This document shows, one piece after another, positions 9,006 through 18,200 of a stretch of 64,000 nt of DNA. Position numbers and translations under genes: made by a program. The stretch comes from Sphingomonas lacunae (GTDB lineage Bacteria; Pseudomonadota; Alphaproteobacteria; Sphingomonadales; Sphingomonadaceae). A model generated the notes under the pieces. The model worked only from the letters and a program-made list of their open reading frames with translations. It was not told the origin of the DNA and did no database searches. Every line of letters begins with the position of its first letter. Positions within the stretch are counted from its first letter, which is position 1. Location: positions 1,364,001 to 1,428,000 of the forward strand of contig NZ_CP053015.1 in assembly GCF_012979535.1 (NCBI RefSeq), read 5' to 3'.

Positions 9006-12000
9006 GTGAAGACATCACGCATCGCGCAATTCAAGGCGGGCTCCGCCCCGCTGGTGCTCGGTTTGGCACTCATTGCCTCGCCGGCATTCGCTCAGGATGC
9101 GGCCGAAGACGAATCGAATCAGGACATCGTCGTCACCGGCTCGCTCATCACCAACCCGAACCTTGAGCAGGCTCAGCCTGTCACGGTCGTCGGCGCTGAA
9201 GAAATTGATCTGCAGCAGTCGAACGTCGCCGAAGAACTGCTGCGCGAACTGCCGGGCGTCACCCCGTCGGTCGGCTCGGCCGTTAACAACGGCAACGGCG
9301 GTGCGTCGTTCGTCAACCTTCGTGGTCTCGGCTCGAACCGCAACGTCGTCCTGATTGACGGCTATCGTCTGGCTCCGGCTGAACTGAACGGCCGTTTCGA
9401 CCTTAACAATATTCCGCTGGCCCTGATCGAGCGCGTCGACCTGCTGACCGGTGGTGCTTCGACCACCTATGGTGCCGACGCTGTTGCCGGTGTTGTCAAC
9501 TTCGTCACCCGTCGCAACTTCTCGGGTCTCGAAGTCAACCTGTCGAACCAGCTGACCGAAGAAGGCGACGGCCACACCATCCGTGCTGACGTCACCATCG
9601 GCGCCAACTTCGACGACGGCCGCGGCAATGCCGTGTTCAGCATTGGCTATCAGCAGTCGGACCCTGTCTATCAGGGCGCTCGTGACTATGGCCGCTTCGG
9701 CCTCAGCTCGGCTTCGGGCGGCGGCGGCGGTTCGGGTACGGCTGTGCCTTCGCGCTTCACGCTGGGCACCGGCGGCACCCGTCAGATGCTCGAAGATGGC
9801 TCGGCCTTCTCGGGTGTTTCGCTGTACCGCAACTTCAACTTCAACCCGTACAACGTGTATCAAACGCCGTTTGAGCGTTACAACATGTTCGGCGCTGCCA
9901 ATTATGAAATCAGCGACGCTGTTGAAGTCTACACCCGTGGCATCTTCTCGAAGAACACGGTTGACACCATCATCGCTCCGTCGGGTTCGTTCGGCGTTGC
10001 GGTTCAGGTGCCGATCAACAACCCGTTCCTGACCACGGCCATCCGTAACAGCTTCTGTAACGGCAATGGTATCTCGGCTGCCGACTGCGCCGCCGCTGCC
10101 AACCCGGCCCTGCGTCCGGGCGATGCCGCCTACCGTCAGGTCACTTCGGCTCTGTTCCGTCGTGCCACCGAAGTGGGTCCGCGTATCAGCGAATACACCA
10201 CCACCTACTTCGACTATCGCCTCGGCTTCCGTGGCGGCGTGACCGACACGATCAACTGGGATGTCAGCGGTTCGTACGGCCAGTCGGAAAACCTGCAGCA
10301 GATCAAGGGTTATACCCTGAACTCGCGCGTTCGTGACAGCTTCCTTGCGTCCAACACCACGAGCTGCTTCAGCGGCACGGCTGCTGGCTGCGTTCCGATC
10401 AACTGGTTCGGTCCGGAAGGCAACTCGAGCTGGACGCCTGCGGCTATCGACTTCCTCAATGAAGTTTCGACCGTTCGCACCACTTCGACCCTGGCCCAGG
10501 CCCGCGCCACCCTGAATGGTGACTTTGGCGTCGCCAGCCCGTTCGGCAGCGATCCGATCTCCTTCGCCGTTGGTGGTGAGTATCGCGAATATTCGGCTGC
10601 TCAGAACTCCGACCTCCTGGCCGCCGGTGGCGACCTTGGTGGTGCAGGTGGTGCGGCTCCGAACATCGACGGTGGTTACAACGTCTATGAAGCCATCGGC
10701 GAAGTCATCATCCCGCTGGTCCAGGATCGTCCGTTCTTCCAGGATCTGACCATCGAAGCTGGTATCCGTTACTCGAGCTACAGCATCGACGCGCCGACCA
10801 GCCCGTCGTACAACACCACGACCTGGAAGGTCGCTGGTAGCTGGACTCCGGTCGACGGTATCAAGTTCCGCGGTAACTATGCCCGCGCCGTCCGCGCTCC
10901 GAACATCGCCGAGCTCTTCTCGCCGGTGAACACGGGCCTGACCAACCTGGCTGACGATCCCTGCGCCGTGTTTGACGACGCCGGTGTCCGCATCCGTGCC
11001 AACCCGACCGGTGAACTGCGCGCAGTCTGCTTGGCTCAGGGTGCAACGGCTTCGACCATCGACAGCATCGCCCAGCCGATCGCCGGCCAGGCGAACTCGA
11101 CGGGTGGTGGTAACCTCAACGTTGGTCCGGAAGTCGGCAAGACATGGACCGTCGGTGCGGTGTTCGAACCCGACTTCGTGCCGGGTCTGACCATGACGGT
11201 TGACTACTACAACATCACCATCACGGGTGCGATCACCTCGCCGACCCCGGGTGATGCCATCTCGGCCTGCTTCGGCACCAACCCGACGTCGCCGGCTGCC
11301 GGTGCTTCGGCCACCGACGCCTGCCGCATCATCCGTCGTGACCCGCTGACCGGCGGTCTCAACGGTGACCCGAACACGACCCCTGGTCTGTTCCTGTCGC
11401 TGTCGAACCTCGGCCGTCTGGAAGCCAGCGGCATTGACTTCCAGCTGAACTACACCCGCGACATCGGCTTCGCCGACCTCAGCGTGGCTGGCGTTCTCAA
11501 CTGGCAGGAAACCTCTTCCTTCCAGTCGGCTCCTGGTGGTTATGTCCGTGACTGCGTCGGCTACTTCTCGTCGAACTGCGGTCAGCCGACTCCGGAAATC
11601 CAGTGGTCGGTCCGCACCACCCTGTCGTTCGAATCGTTCGACGTGTCGCTCCTGTGGCGCCACATCGACGGCACGGTCTACGAAGGTCAGGCTGCTGACT
11701 TCGCTGCCCGTGGTTTCGCCGCCAGCGGTCGCGCCCTGTTCAACGGCACGCTGCCGGCTTCGGCTGGTTCGCTCGCCGGCACGCAGGAAAACTTCACCAC
11801 CATCGGTTCGGCTGATTACTTCGACCTGACCGCTCGCGTGAATGTGAACGACAACCTGACCATCGTTGGCTCGGTCCAGAACCTGTTCAACACTGCTCCG
11901 CCGCTGGTGGGTGGTGAAGCCGGTTCGACCTCGTTCAACAGCGGCAACACCTTCCCGTCGACCTACGACTCGCTGGGTCGCCGCTACGTGCTGAGCGCGA

Positions 12001-12014
12001 AGATCCGCTTCTGA
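9006..12014 (+). CDS. TonB-dependent receptor (first of a paralogous pair)
   Basis: This 1002-residue outer-membrane receptor starts at a GTG, with AAGGA 9 bases upstream. A 30-residue signal peptide ends A-F-A-Q, followed by a TonB box (Q-D-I-V-V-T-G). The plug domain includes V-N-L-R-G-L-G-S-N-R-N-V-V-L-I-D-G-Y-R and the beta-barrel ends in the usual aromatic C-terminus (L-S-A-K-I-R-F). It imports an unidentified ligand using TonB/ExbBD energy. Codons are strongly biased (GGT, CGT, TCG, CTG, few rare codons) compared with neighbours, suggesting very high expression. Its own operator and a strong terminator flank it. Confidence 0.95.
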   Translation: MKTSRIAQFKAGSAPLVLGLALIASPAFAQDAAEDESNQDIVVTGSLITNPNLEQAQPVTVVGAEEIDLQQSNVAEELLRELPGVTPSVGSAVNNGNGGASFVNLRGLGSNRNVVLIDGYRLAPAELNGRFDLNNIPLALIERVDLLTGGASTTYGADAVAGVVNFVTRRNFSGLEVNLSNQLTEEGDGHTIRADVTIGANFDDGRGNAVFSIGYQQSDPVYQGARDYGRFGLSSASGGGGGSGTAVPSRFTLGTGGTRQMLEDGSAFSGVSLYRNFNFNPYNVYQTPFERYNMFGAANYEISDAVEVYTRGIFSKNTVDTIIAPSGSFGVAVQVPINNPFLTTAIRNSFCNGNGISAADCAAAANPALRPGDAAYRQVTSALFRRATEVGPRISEYTTTYFDYRLGFRGGVTDTINWDVSGSYGQSENLQQIKGYTLNSRVRDSFLASNTTSCFSGTAAGCVPINWFGPEGNSSWTPAAIDFLNEVSTVRTTSTLAQARATLNGDFGVASPFGSDPISFAVGGEYREYSAAQNSDLLAAGGDLGGAGGAAPNIDGGYNVYEAIGEVIIPLVQDRPFFQDLTIEAGIRYSSYSIDAPTSPSYNTTTWKVAGSWTPVDGIKFRGNYARAVRAPNIAELFSPVNTGLTNLADDPCAVFDDAGVRIRANPTGELRAVCLAQGATASTIDSIAQPIAGQANSTGGGNLNVGPEVGKTWTVGAVFEPDFVPGLTMTVDYYNITITGAITSPTPGDAISACFGTNPTSPAAGASATDACRIIRRDPLTGGLNGDPNTTPGLFLSLSNLGRLEASGIDFQLNYTRDIGFADLSVAGVLNWQETSSFQSAPGGYVRDCVGYFSSNCGQPTPEIQWSVRTTLSFESFDVSLLWRHIDGTVYEGQAADFAARGFAASGRALFNGTLPASAGSLAGTQENFTTIGSADYFDLTARVNVNDNLTIVGSVQNLFNTAPPLVGGEAGSTSFNSGNTFPSTYDSLGRRYVLSAKIRF

Positions 12015-12044
12015 TCCTTCGGACCAGAAACGACCACAATCAGG

Positions 12045-12074
12045 AGGGGCGGACAGCAATGTCCGCCCCTTTTG
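12045..12074 (+). terminator. intrinsic terminator after first TonB receptor
   Basis: A perfect 11-bp stem AGGGGCGGACA / TGTCCGCCCCT with a four-base loop (GCAA) is followed by TTTT. It begins 31 bases after the receptor stop. Confidence 0.9.
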
Positions 12075-12174
12075 GCTTGGTTGAGATTTCAAGGCGGAAA
12101 TGAAACTGACCCGACCGAAAACCGGTCAGCCACAGGCAGCGAAACCTCCTGCCGCACTAGGAAAATGTTGGCCT

Positions 12175-13206
12175 TCAGCTGACCAAGGCGTGTGGCAGGG
12201 TCATCGCAATGCCCGCCCGGTCGGCAACGGCGTGCGCCCAATGTTCGACCTTGTCGATTTCATCACCATGCGCCGCTTCCGCGGCCTGACGCTCGGCGGC
12301 TCGGTCCGCTGCTGAAAACCTCTGCCCGGATTTGCTGTGTCGGGTGAAGGCTGGCCCATCCGCCACTTCCGCCGCCACCTGCGCACCCATCGGCAGGGCA
12401 AACAGCCTCCCCGTCGCCTCGACAACTTCGGCGGTTCGTCCGGTCAACAGGTCAGAATTCAGCGTCGCCATCTGGGCCGGCCCAAATTGTCCGGCAAAAC
12501 GATGAAACATCGCATGCTGGGCCAGCCAACCCACGGCTGCCACTTGCAGGTCAGTCAACCGGAAATAGTCTCGGTCCTCAAATCCCAGCTGCACCGCGCC
12601 CTCACGCAACAGACCCTCCAGCAATTCACGAACCCACAGCCTGCACCACAAGCCCTTGCGTGCGACGGAAGAGAGGAACTGACGCAGGGGGGCGTGCAGG
12701 AGCACCGCCCGACTTTCTGGGCGAAGGGCCATGATTGCCGGGATCAGTCCGTTGACGATGTTCGACGGCTTGATCGCCACCGCATGCGTATCCGGCCAGC
12801 GGCGGCCCAGCAAATGCAACGCATCATCAGCCAGCCTGGCAATGTCGGCCCCGCGCATCTCTGCTCTGCGCCGGATACCCACTATGTCATTCAACAACAC
12901 CGGTTCGGACAGGCTCATCGCAAGGCCGGGCCTGTCCAGTCCTCTGGCCAACAGCGTTGACCCGCAAAAGGCCGAATGAAAAATGAAATGGACCGGGCCC
13001 GACAGGTGCCGCGCAGGTTCCGCCAATGCACTGCGCTCGATCCATTCGCCGGGCCGATCACCGACCAGTTCGTCGGTCAGAAACGGCCCTTGGCTGTGCA
13101 GTTGCTGGGGAACATGGCGAAACAGAAACCGGTCGCTCGAACGGTCATACCGGTGGGCCAGCCAAGTGGAGTCGGCCAGATCGAACGAAGGTGTACCCGC
13201 TGCCAT
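12175..13206 (-). CDS. sulfotransferase-like P-loop protein
   Basis: This roughly 343-residue protein starts at ATG 13206; a GTG at 13278 would extend it to within three bases of the divergent hydroxylase gene. A PAPS-type 5'-phosphosulfate-binding-like loop is seen (F-I-F-H-S-A-F-C-G-S-T-L-L-A-R, about residues 75-89), with downstream S-E-P and A-I-K-P-S-N elements as in distant sulfotransferase-fold proteins. The catalytic residues are not certain and the substrate is unknown. It is divergent from the TPR-hydroxylase and sits between two TonB receptor genes, which suggests a related function. Confidence 0.6.
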   Translation of the reverse strand: MAAGTPSFDLADSTWLAHRYDRSSDRFLFRHVPQQLHSQGPFLTDELVGDRPGEWIERSALAEPARHLSGPVHFIFHSAFCGSTLLARGLDRPGLAMSLSEPVLLNDIVGIRRRAEMRGADIARLADDALHLLGRRWPDTHAVAIKPSNIVNGLIPAIMALRPESRAVLLHAPLRQFLSSVARKGLWCRLWVRELLEGLLREGAVQLGFEDRDYFRLTDLQVAAVGWLAQHAMFHRFAGQFGPAQMATLNSDLLTGRTAEVVEATGRLFALPMGAQVAAEVADGPAFTRHSKSGQRFSAADRAAERQAAEAAHGDEIDKVEHWAHAVADRAGIAMTLPHALVS

Positions 13207-13281
13207 CAGCGCTGCTTGCCGCAGCTTTGCAATACTGGCAAGCCGCTTGGAAACAACGGATCGGAACGATAGAGACACGAT

Positions 13282-14451
13282 ATGGCATCCACACCGCCCC
13301 CAGCAGCCCTAGAGGCAAACAGCCGCGGCCTTGATGCCATGCGCCGTCAAGCTTTTGCCGAGGCAGCCTCCCATTTTCGTAAGGCACTGGAAGCTGACCC
13401 CACGGCCATCGGTCTTTGGGCCAATCTCGCCCATGCCTGCCGCGAAGCCGGGGATCCTGCCGGTGAACAAGCGGCACTGGAATCGGCTCTCGATCTCGAC
13501 CGCCGCAATATTCCCACGCTGATCAGGCTCGCCCAGTTGCATGAACGGTCGGGCCATGGCCGCGAAGCAATGATCCAGTGGGAAGCGCTCCTGCAACTGG
13601 CCAAGGGCATTGACAATCCGTCGTCTGAACTGCTGGCCCTCCTCGACCATGCGCGAAGCTATGTCGATCAGCACAAGGCCACGCTGGAACAGGGGCTTGC
13701 GCGGACCCTGCGCCAAAGCATAGCCGACCTTGACCCGACCGCGCGCCGCCGCGCCACCGCCTTTGTCGACCATTCACTGGGATTGCGGCCCATTTACACC
13801 AATGAATGCGCCGGCCTGTGCTATCCCTTTTTGCCGGCCGACGAATTTTTCGATGAATCCCATTTCCCCTGGTTCGCCGATCTAGCCGCTGCAACCGATG
13901 CCATCCGCGCGGAACTGCGCGCCCTGCTGGCCGATCCGGGCGATGCGCTGCGGCCCTATGTCAAACTCGATACGGGGACGCCGCAAAACAAATGGAGCGC
14001 GCTCGACAATCAGCTCGATTGGGGCGCCTGCTTCCTGTGGGAATATGGCCAACCCAACCAGCCGGTGCTTGATCGGTGCCCGGCCACTGCGGCGGCGCTT
14101 GCTGCTGTGCCTGCGGCGCACATTCCCGGTCGTGCACCCAGTGCTTTTTTCTCGATCCTCAAACCGCACACCCGCATCCCGCCGCATACCGGCGTCAGCA
14201 ACACGCGGGCGATCATCCATTTGCCGTTGATCGTTCCTGACCATTGCGGTTTCCGGGTTGGCGGCGAAACGCGGCCCTGGGTGGAGGGTGTGCCCTTCGC
14301 CTTTGACGACACCATCGAGCATGAAGCATGGAACGAAAGTGACGAAGTCCGTGCCGTTCTTATCTTCGATGTCTGGAACCCGCATCTCAGCCAGGCAGAG
14401 CAAAAGGTCATTGCTGATTATTATGCCACTGTTGATGATCTGGCCAGTTAA
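13282..14451 (+). CDS. TPR-aspartyl/asparaginyl beta-hydroxylase
   Basis: This 389-residue protein has TPR-like repeats at about residues 8-135 (A-x-x-x-F-R-K-A-L-E-A-D-P and W-A-N-L-A-H-A). A C-terminal Asp/Asn beta-hydroxylase domain follows. The two predicted Fe(II)-binding histidines are in P-P-H-T-G-V-S-N (H302) and I-E-H-E-A-W-N (H347), with the 2-oxoglutarate-binding R in V-R-A-V-L-I-F-D-V-W-N-P. Members hydroxylate Asp/Asn side chains in proteins. There is no signal peptide, so it is cytoplasmic. Its neighbours suggest a substrate connected with the adjacent receptors or a peptide ligand, but that is inference. Confidence 0.85.
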   Translation: MASTPPPAALEANSRGLDAMRRQAFAEAASHFRKALEADPTAIGLWANLAHACREAGDPAGEQAALESALDLDRRNIPTLIRLAQLHERSGHGREAMIQWEALLQLAKGIDNPSSELLALLDHARSYVDQHKATLEQGLARTLRQSIADLDPTARRRATAFVDHSLGLRPIYTNECAGLCYPFLPADEFFDESHFPWFADLAAATDAIRAELRALLADPGDALRPYVKLDTGTPQNKWSALDNQLDWGACFLWEYGQPNQPVLDRCPATAAALAAVPAAHIPGRAPSAFFSILKPHTRIPPHTGVSNTRAIIHLPLIVPDHCGFRVGGETRPWVEGVPFAFDDTIEHEAWNESDEVRAVLIFDVWNPHLSQAEQKVIADYYATVDDLAS

Positions 14452-14540
14452 TCGGGCAGAATCATTGCCTATGGCGCTTTGACTTGTTTCCACGCGGCCG
14501 CTGCATTATGGACATCACACACTTGCACCGGAGTCTCCCC

Positions 14541-14846
14541 ATGCGCATCCGCCTGTTGACCTGCCTTGTCCCGGCCATTGCGGCAACATTTGCTGCCGTT
14601 TCGCCAGCCGTTGCCACGGCACAGGCCGCACCAGCCACGCCGGCCAATGCCACGCCCGCCGCCCCCGCGACACCGGCCAATCCGGATGATGTCATTCGCT
14701 GCCGCAGCATGGAAGTGACTGGCTCGCTCGCCCGCCGAGAACGCGTCTGCAAGACTGTTGGCGAATGGCGCCGTCTCGCTGATCGCGGCAACGACACTGC
14801 GCGCGAAATCATCGATCACAGCCGCGGGCGCCCCAGCGGCATGTAA
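14541..14846 (+). CDS. small secreted protein of unknown function
   Basis: A 101-residue product starts at ATG 14541 (GGAG 8 bases upstream). It has a signal peptide ending near A-T-A-Q, then an A/P/T-rich low-complexity stretch (repeats of A-T-P-A-N). A C-terminal module follows: V-I-R-C-R-S-M-E-V-T-G-S-L-A-R-R-E-R-V-C-K-T, with two cysteines that could form a disulfide. The pattern C-R-x-x-x-V-T-G-S-x-x-x-x-x-R-V-C-x-T-x-x-E-W is familiar from small periplasmic alphaproteobacterial proteins. No function is known to me. It precedes the second receptor by 355 bases and has its own terminator. Confidence 0.75.
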   Translation: MRIRLLTCLVPAIAATFAAVSPAVATAQAAPATPANATPAAPATPANPDDVIRCRSMEVTGSLARRERVCKTVGEWRRLADRGNDTAREIIDHSRGRPSGM

Positions 14847-14885
14847 CGTTGAATGGCGGGCGTCTCGCCATGCCCGAATCACGCC

Positions 14886-14914
14886 AAAAAACTGCCATTA
14901 TGGCAGCGTTTTCA
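14886..14914. terminator. intrinsic terminator after the small secreted protein
   Basis: A stem CTGCC / GGCAG around ATTAT is flanked by an A-run on the left and TTTT on the right, so it could act in both directions. It separates the upstream gene from the second receptor's promoter. Confidence 0.6.
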
Positions 14915-15036
14915 GTCGCTTAGCGGGAACGAATTGCTCGTTCACGCAGGGTCAGCCGCGACAGCCGCTGCCTATCCAACTGGTTTAGATTGAAACTTTG
15001 TAACAACTGAACATCGGTTCATGAAATCATGTCACA

Positions 15037-15062
15037 CCAATGTGGCTACTGCGCCACATTGG
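15037..15062. promoter_or_regulatory. palindromic operator upstream of second TonB receptor
   Basis: A perfect 10-bp inverted repeat CCAATGTGGC / GCCACATTGG is separated by TACTGC. It contains the same TGTGGC-N6-GCCACA core as at 8847-8868. A -10-like TAAAAT lies at 15065-15070, 18 bases from the left TGTGGC, so the arrangement relative to the promoter is nearly the same as in the first receptor. The intergenic region 14847-15201 also contains a terminator (14886-14914) and a second inverted repeat. Confidence 0.7.
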
Positions 15063-15070
15063 GTTAAAAT

Positions 15071-15090
15071 ATGGCTTCAGATCAAGCCAT
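15071..15090. promoter_or_regulatory. second inverted repeat in the receptor leader
   Basis: ATGGCTT-CAGATC-AAGCCAT is a 7-bp perfect inverted repeat immediately downstream of the -10-like TAAAAT. It would lie at or just after the transcription start, so it could be an operator or a 5' mRNA hairpin. No equivalent is obvious in the first receptor's leader. Confidence 0.45.
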
Positions 15091-15201
15091 TACACTTTAC
15101 TCCTAACATCAGCGAAAGCACGGTCGCCCCAATCTGTTCCGGTAGGGTCAATTTTGCGTGCCCGGTACAGGGGGGAAGCCTAAAAATTAGGGGAACAAGC
15201 T

Positions 15202-18200
15202 GTGAAAATTTCGCGCATTTCTCGTTTCAAGACGGGCGTCGCTCCGCTCGTGCTTGGCGTCGCTCTGCTCGCCACTCCGACGATGGCTCAGGAAGCCCCG
15301 GCTGATGAAGAGGAAGCGCCTGCCGCATCCGCTTCGGCCGGCAACAACGACATTGTTGTCACCGGTTCGCGAATCCGTCGTCCGAACCTCGAATCAACCG
15401 TGCCGATTACCTCGATCAGCGGTGAATCCTTCATTCAGCAAGGTCAAACCAACATTGGTGACACTCTGAATGATCTGCCACAGCTGCGTAGCACCTTTGC
15501 CCAGCAGAACCCCGGTCTGGGTATCGGTATCGCTGGTCTCAATCTTCTCGACCTTCGCGGCTTGGGCACCCAGCGCACGCTGGTGCTGGTGAATGGGCGT
15601 CGTCACGTTGCGGCAGACATTCTCGCCAACGCTGTGTCGCCAGATATCAACACCATTCCGAACGATTTGATTGAACGCGTTGACATCGTCACCGGCGGCA
15701 ACTCGGCCATCTATGGTTCGGACGCCATCGCCGGCGTCGTCAACTTCGTTCTGCGTCGCAGCTATGAAGGGCTGCAACTGCGCGCTTCGGGTGGCATCAC
15801 CGAACAGGGCTTCGGCGGCAACTATTATGCGTCCGCCATGTGGGGCAAGAATTTCGCTGACGGTCGCGGCAACATCACCCTGCATGGTGAATATGCGCAC
15901 AGCGAACGTGTTTTCGCTTCGGACGTTGATGCTTTCCGCAGCAACGACAACTTCGGGGTTGTGGACACGGACGGCGGTGCGGGCATCGTCTTCGGTGGTG
16001 ACGGCGTGCCTGATCGCCGGTTCTTCCGTAACCTCAGCAGCACCACGATCCATTTCGCCGGTCTGATTCCGATCAACCAGCGCAACATTCCGGGTGCCGG
16101 TGCCTGTGGCAATGCGACCACGCCCAACAATGGCGCCCCCAACAATCTGGGTGCTGCGTTCAACTGCACGTACATTTTTACACCGGAAGGTCGCCTGATC
16201 CAGCAGACTGGCACCCGTTTCGGCACCGGCATCAACAGCGGCATTTATGACAGCAACGGCCAGACCGGTCGTGAAGGCAAGACTGTTTCGGTCCTGCCGT
16301 TCACCGAACGCTACAACTTCAACCTGCTGACGCGCTATGAATTCTCGCCGGCGGCCGAAGTGTTCCTTGAAGCCAAGTGGAACCGCGTCAACGCGCTGGG
16401 CAACAATGCCGGGCCGTCCTTTGTCCAGGGCACGGGCGGCACGGTTGACTTCCGTGAACGTCCCCGTCTCGACAACCCGTTCCTCAACCCGGCCGATCGT
16501 ACCACCCTTGCGAACCTCCTTCTCGCATCGGGTTGTCGCTCTGACTTGCTGGTTACCTGCCCGGCTGGCGGGAACCTGACCGCTACCGATATCACCAATA
16601 TCAACAACGGCAGCTATCGATTCGTTCTTGCGCGCAACCTGCTTGATGTCGGTTTGCGTGATGAGCGGTTCCAGCGTGATACCTGGCGCGTGGTTGGCGG
16701 CATCCGCGGCACGTTCAACACTGATTGGTCGTATGAGGTCTCGGCCAACTATGGCCAGTTCCGTGAAGATGTGACGACGAACGGCTTCATTGATCGTCAG
16801 CGCTTTGCCTTGGCGATGGATGCCGGTCGCAATCCGAATACCGGTCAGATCCAGTGCCGTTCGCAGTTTGACCCGGCATCGGCGGTCCAACTCGTCGGCT
16901 TTGCCGGCTCGGCAGCCACCAATGCTGCCCGTCTGGCTCAGGATATCGCTGCCTGCGTGCCCTACAATCCGTTCGGCACCCAGGACAATTCGGCCTCGGT
17001 CGCCTATTTCGCGCGTACCTTCACAGCCAACTCGGGCCTGTCGCAATTTGTCGGTTCCGCCTTCGTTTCGGGCGATACCAGCGGCTTCTTCAACCTCCCG
17101 GGCGGCCCTGTCAGCTTTGCTGTCGGCGCTGAATACCGCCGTGAAACGGCGTTCTACCGTCAGGATCCGTTTGTCACCGGTGGTTTCACCAATGGCGTCT
17201 CGATCCCTGCCTTTGAACCCCGTGCGTTTGACGTGAAGGAAGCCTATGGCGAATTGCGCGTACCGATCCTTTCGGACGTGCCCTTCTTCCATGAACTGAC
17301 CCTCAGCGGTGCCGCCCGTCTTGCCAAATATCAGGGCAATGTGGGTACGGTCTGGTCATATAATGGTGGTGTCGACTGGGCTCCGGCCGCAGACATCCGC
17401 TTCCGTGCCAACTACAGCCGCGCCGTCCGTGCTCCGAACGTGTCGGAAACCGGCTTCCCGCTGGTGCCGAACTTCTCGAACGGCTTCGTTGACCCGTGCA
17501 ACCCTGACCGTATTGGCACCGGCCTGCGTCAGCAGAACTGCTTGGCAGATATCGGCGCCGCCAATCTGGCGGGCTTCACCAATATCACCCAGTCGCTGCC
17601 GATCGTCAGCGGGTCCAACCCGAACCTGATTTCGGAAGTGTCGGATTCCTACACCATCGGTGTGGTGTTCCAGCCCAGCTTCATTCCCAACTTCAACCTG
17701 TCGGTCGACTTCTATGACATCACAGTGAATAACGTTATCGCGAGCATTGCTCCGAATACGTTGGTCAACCTGTGCTACGACACCCCGCGCCCGAACATCT
17801 TCTGTGGTCAGTTCGAGCGTTGGGCTGGTCCTGGCACGGGTCCGTTGGGTGAGCAGCCTGGTCGCCTTCTCGGCAACTCGCTGATCAATGCGCCGGTCAA
17901 CTTCGCCAAACGGGTCCGTCGCGGTATCGACGTCAACTTCAACTACCGCCGCGATCTCGGTTTCGTCGAGTTCAGCACCGATCTGGTCTACACCCACAGC
18001 CTGATCAACAGCAACTATCAGGACCCGACCCGCCCGAACTTCGAAACCCGTCTTCTGGGTCAGTTGGGCGATCCGAAGGACGAGTTCCGCTGGGACTTCA
18101 ACTTCAGCCGTGGACCGGTCACGCTGGGCTATCGTGCGCGTTACATCGGCCCGATGTTCTTCAACGGTTACAACACCCTGTTCCCGTTGAACGGTCTGGA

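Noticed and set aside
9015..12092. A 1025-codon open frame on the minus strand opposite the first TonB receptor
   Set aside because: It mirrors the receptor and results from its codon bias; the product is a low-complexity Arg/Val/Asp-rich sequence without domains, and the plus-strand gene has all receptor features.
15394..17292. A long minus-strand open frame opposite the second TonB receptor
   Set aside because: Same cause: antisense shadow of a receptor with biased codons and no recognisable protein features.
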